Shown: piece by piece, positions 7,063 to 7,293 of the stretch | How positions within the stretch are numbered: the stretch's first letter is position 1 | Layout: each line of letters starts with the position of its first letter | NCBI GenBank assembly: GCA_021803885.1 | Contig: JAJZKY010000218.1 | Span: forward strand, 1-7,293 | Source: Planctomycetota bacterium | Lineage (GTDB): Bacteria; Planctomycetota; Phycisphaerae; WQYP01; JAJZKY01 | DNA: 7,293 bases | Reading direction: 5' to 3' | Position numbers and translations under genes: made by a program | Notes under the pieces: model-generated | What the model saw: the letters and a program-made list of their open reading frames with translations, nothing else | Told to the model about the DNA's origin: nothing | Database searches by the model: none

Positions 7063-7293
7063 ATGACCGCAGTCGCGATGGTGGCACGCCTGTGCCTTGT
7101 GATCTTGTTTCCGTTCAGCGGGCTAGACAAGATCGTCCATTGGGACCAAGCCATAAAGCAGGCCGAATCGTCGCCCTTAGGGGGCGCGCGTTACATGATG
7201 ATCGGCGGCATCATTATCGAGTTTGCGACACCGGTCTGTATCGTCCTTTTGTGGCACGCGGTGATCGCAGCACTGGTTCTTGCTGTCTTTTGC
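7063..7293 (+). CDS. DoxX-family integral membrane protein, 3' end outside the window
   Basis: The frame is open from ATG 7063 to the window end (77 codons). The first helix, about residues 4-20 (VAMVARLCLVILFPFSGLDK), has the DoxX-type ARL..ILF.FSGL.K pattern. A short hydrophilic turn starts near His26-Trp27. The second helix, about 43-63, carries the conserved Gly-Gly and Glu53 (GGIIIEFATPVCIVLL), and a third begins at about 65. DoxX-like proteins are small four-helix membrane proteins, some tied to redox or quinone-linked reactions; the precise role of most is unknown. It follows the GMC gene by 45 bases on the same strand with no clear terminator between, so the two are probably co-transcribed. 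It should not be equated with thiosulfate:quinone oxidoreductase DoxD without the full sequence. Confidence 0.8.
   Translation, partial: MTAVAMVARLCLVILFPFSGLDKIVHWDQAIKQAESSPLGGARYMMIGGIIIEFATPVCIVLLWHAVIAALVLAVFC

Overview
The window looks like accessory DNA from a Gram-negative bacterium, probably a GC-rich proteobacterium. The support is a lipobox lipoprotein, a membrane-anchored TPR protein, clear Shine-Dalgarno sites and frequent GTG starts. The exact taxon cannot be read from the sequence. An acidophilic or sulfur-oxidising gammaproteobacterium is only a guess.

Layout. Positions 1-160 (minus strand) hold the broken helix-turn-helix end of a HigA/XRE-type antitoxin, cut by the window edge and disrupted by a one-base frameshift. 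Nothing convincing lies between about 161 and 436. Positions 437-2323 (minus) encode a 628-residue inner-membrane-anchored protein with a DUF4034-like half followed by TPR-like helices. The 789-base gap at 2324-3112 has no credible gene. It is more AT-rich in its middle and holds a possible plus-strand promoter and terminator, plus a perfect GC hairpin next to the following gene's stop. Positions 3113-4615 (minus) encode a 500-residue lipoprotein with a right-handed beta-helix and a C-terminal choice-of-anchor Q-like end. A second large gene-free gap (4616-5445, 830 bases) separates it from a divergent plus-strand pair: a complete GMC-family FAD oxidoreductase (5446-7017) and, 45 bases later, the start of a DoxX-family membrane protein (7063 to the window end).

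How they work together. The GMC oxidoreductase and DoxX genes look like one transcription unit and may form a membrane-associated redox pair. This is inferred from spacing and family membership only. The two minus-strand genes are separated by a long gap and a hairpin, so they are probably transcribed independently. Both products are predicted to work in the cell envelope. I see no CRISPR array, tRNA, rRNA or intact mobile element. No complete new system is evident. The most useful leads are the cysteine cluster in the GMC enzyme, the DUF4034-TPR architecture, and the two long gene-poor spacers.
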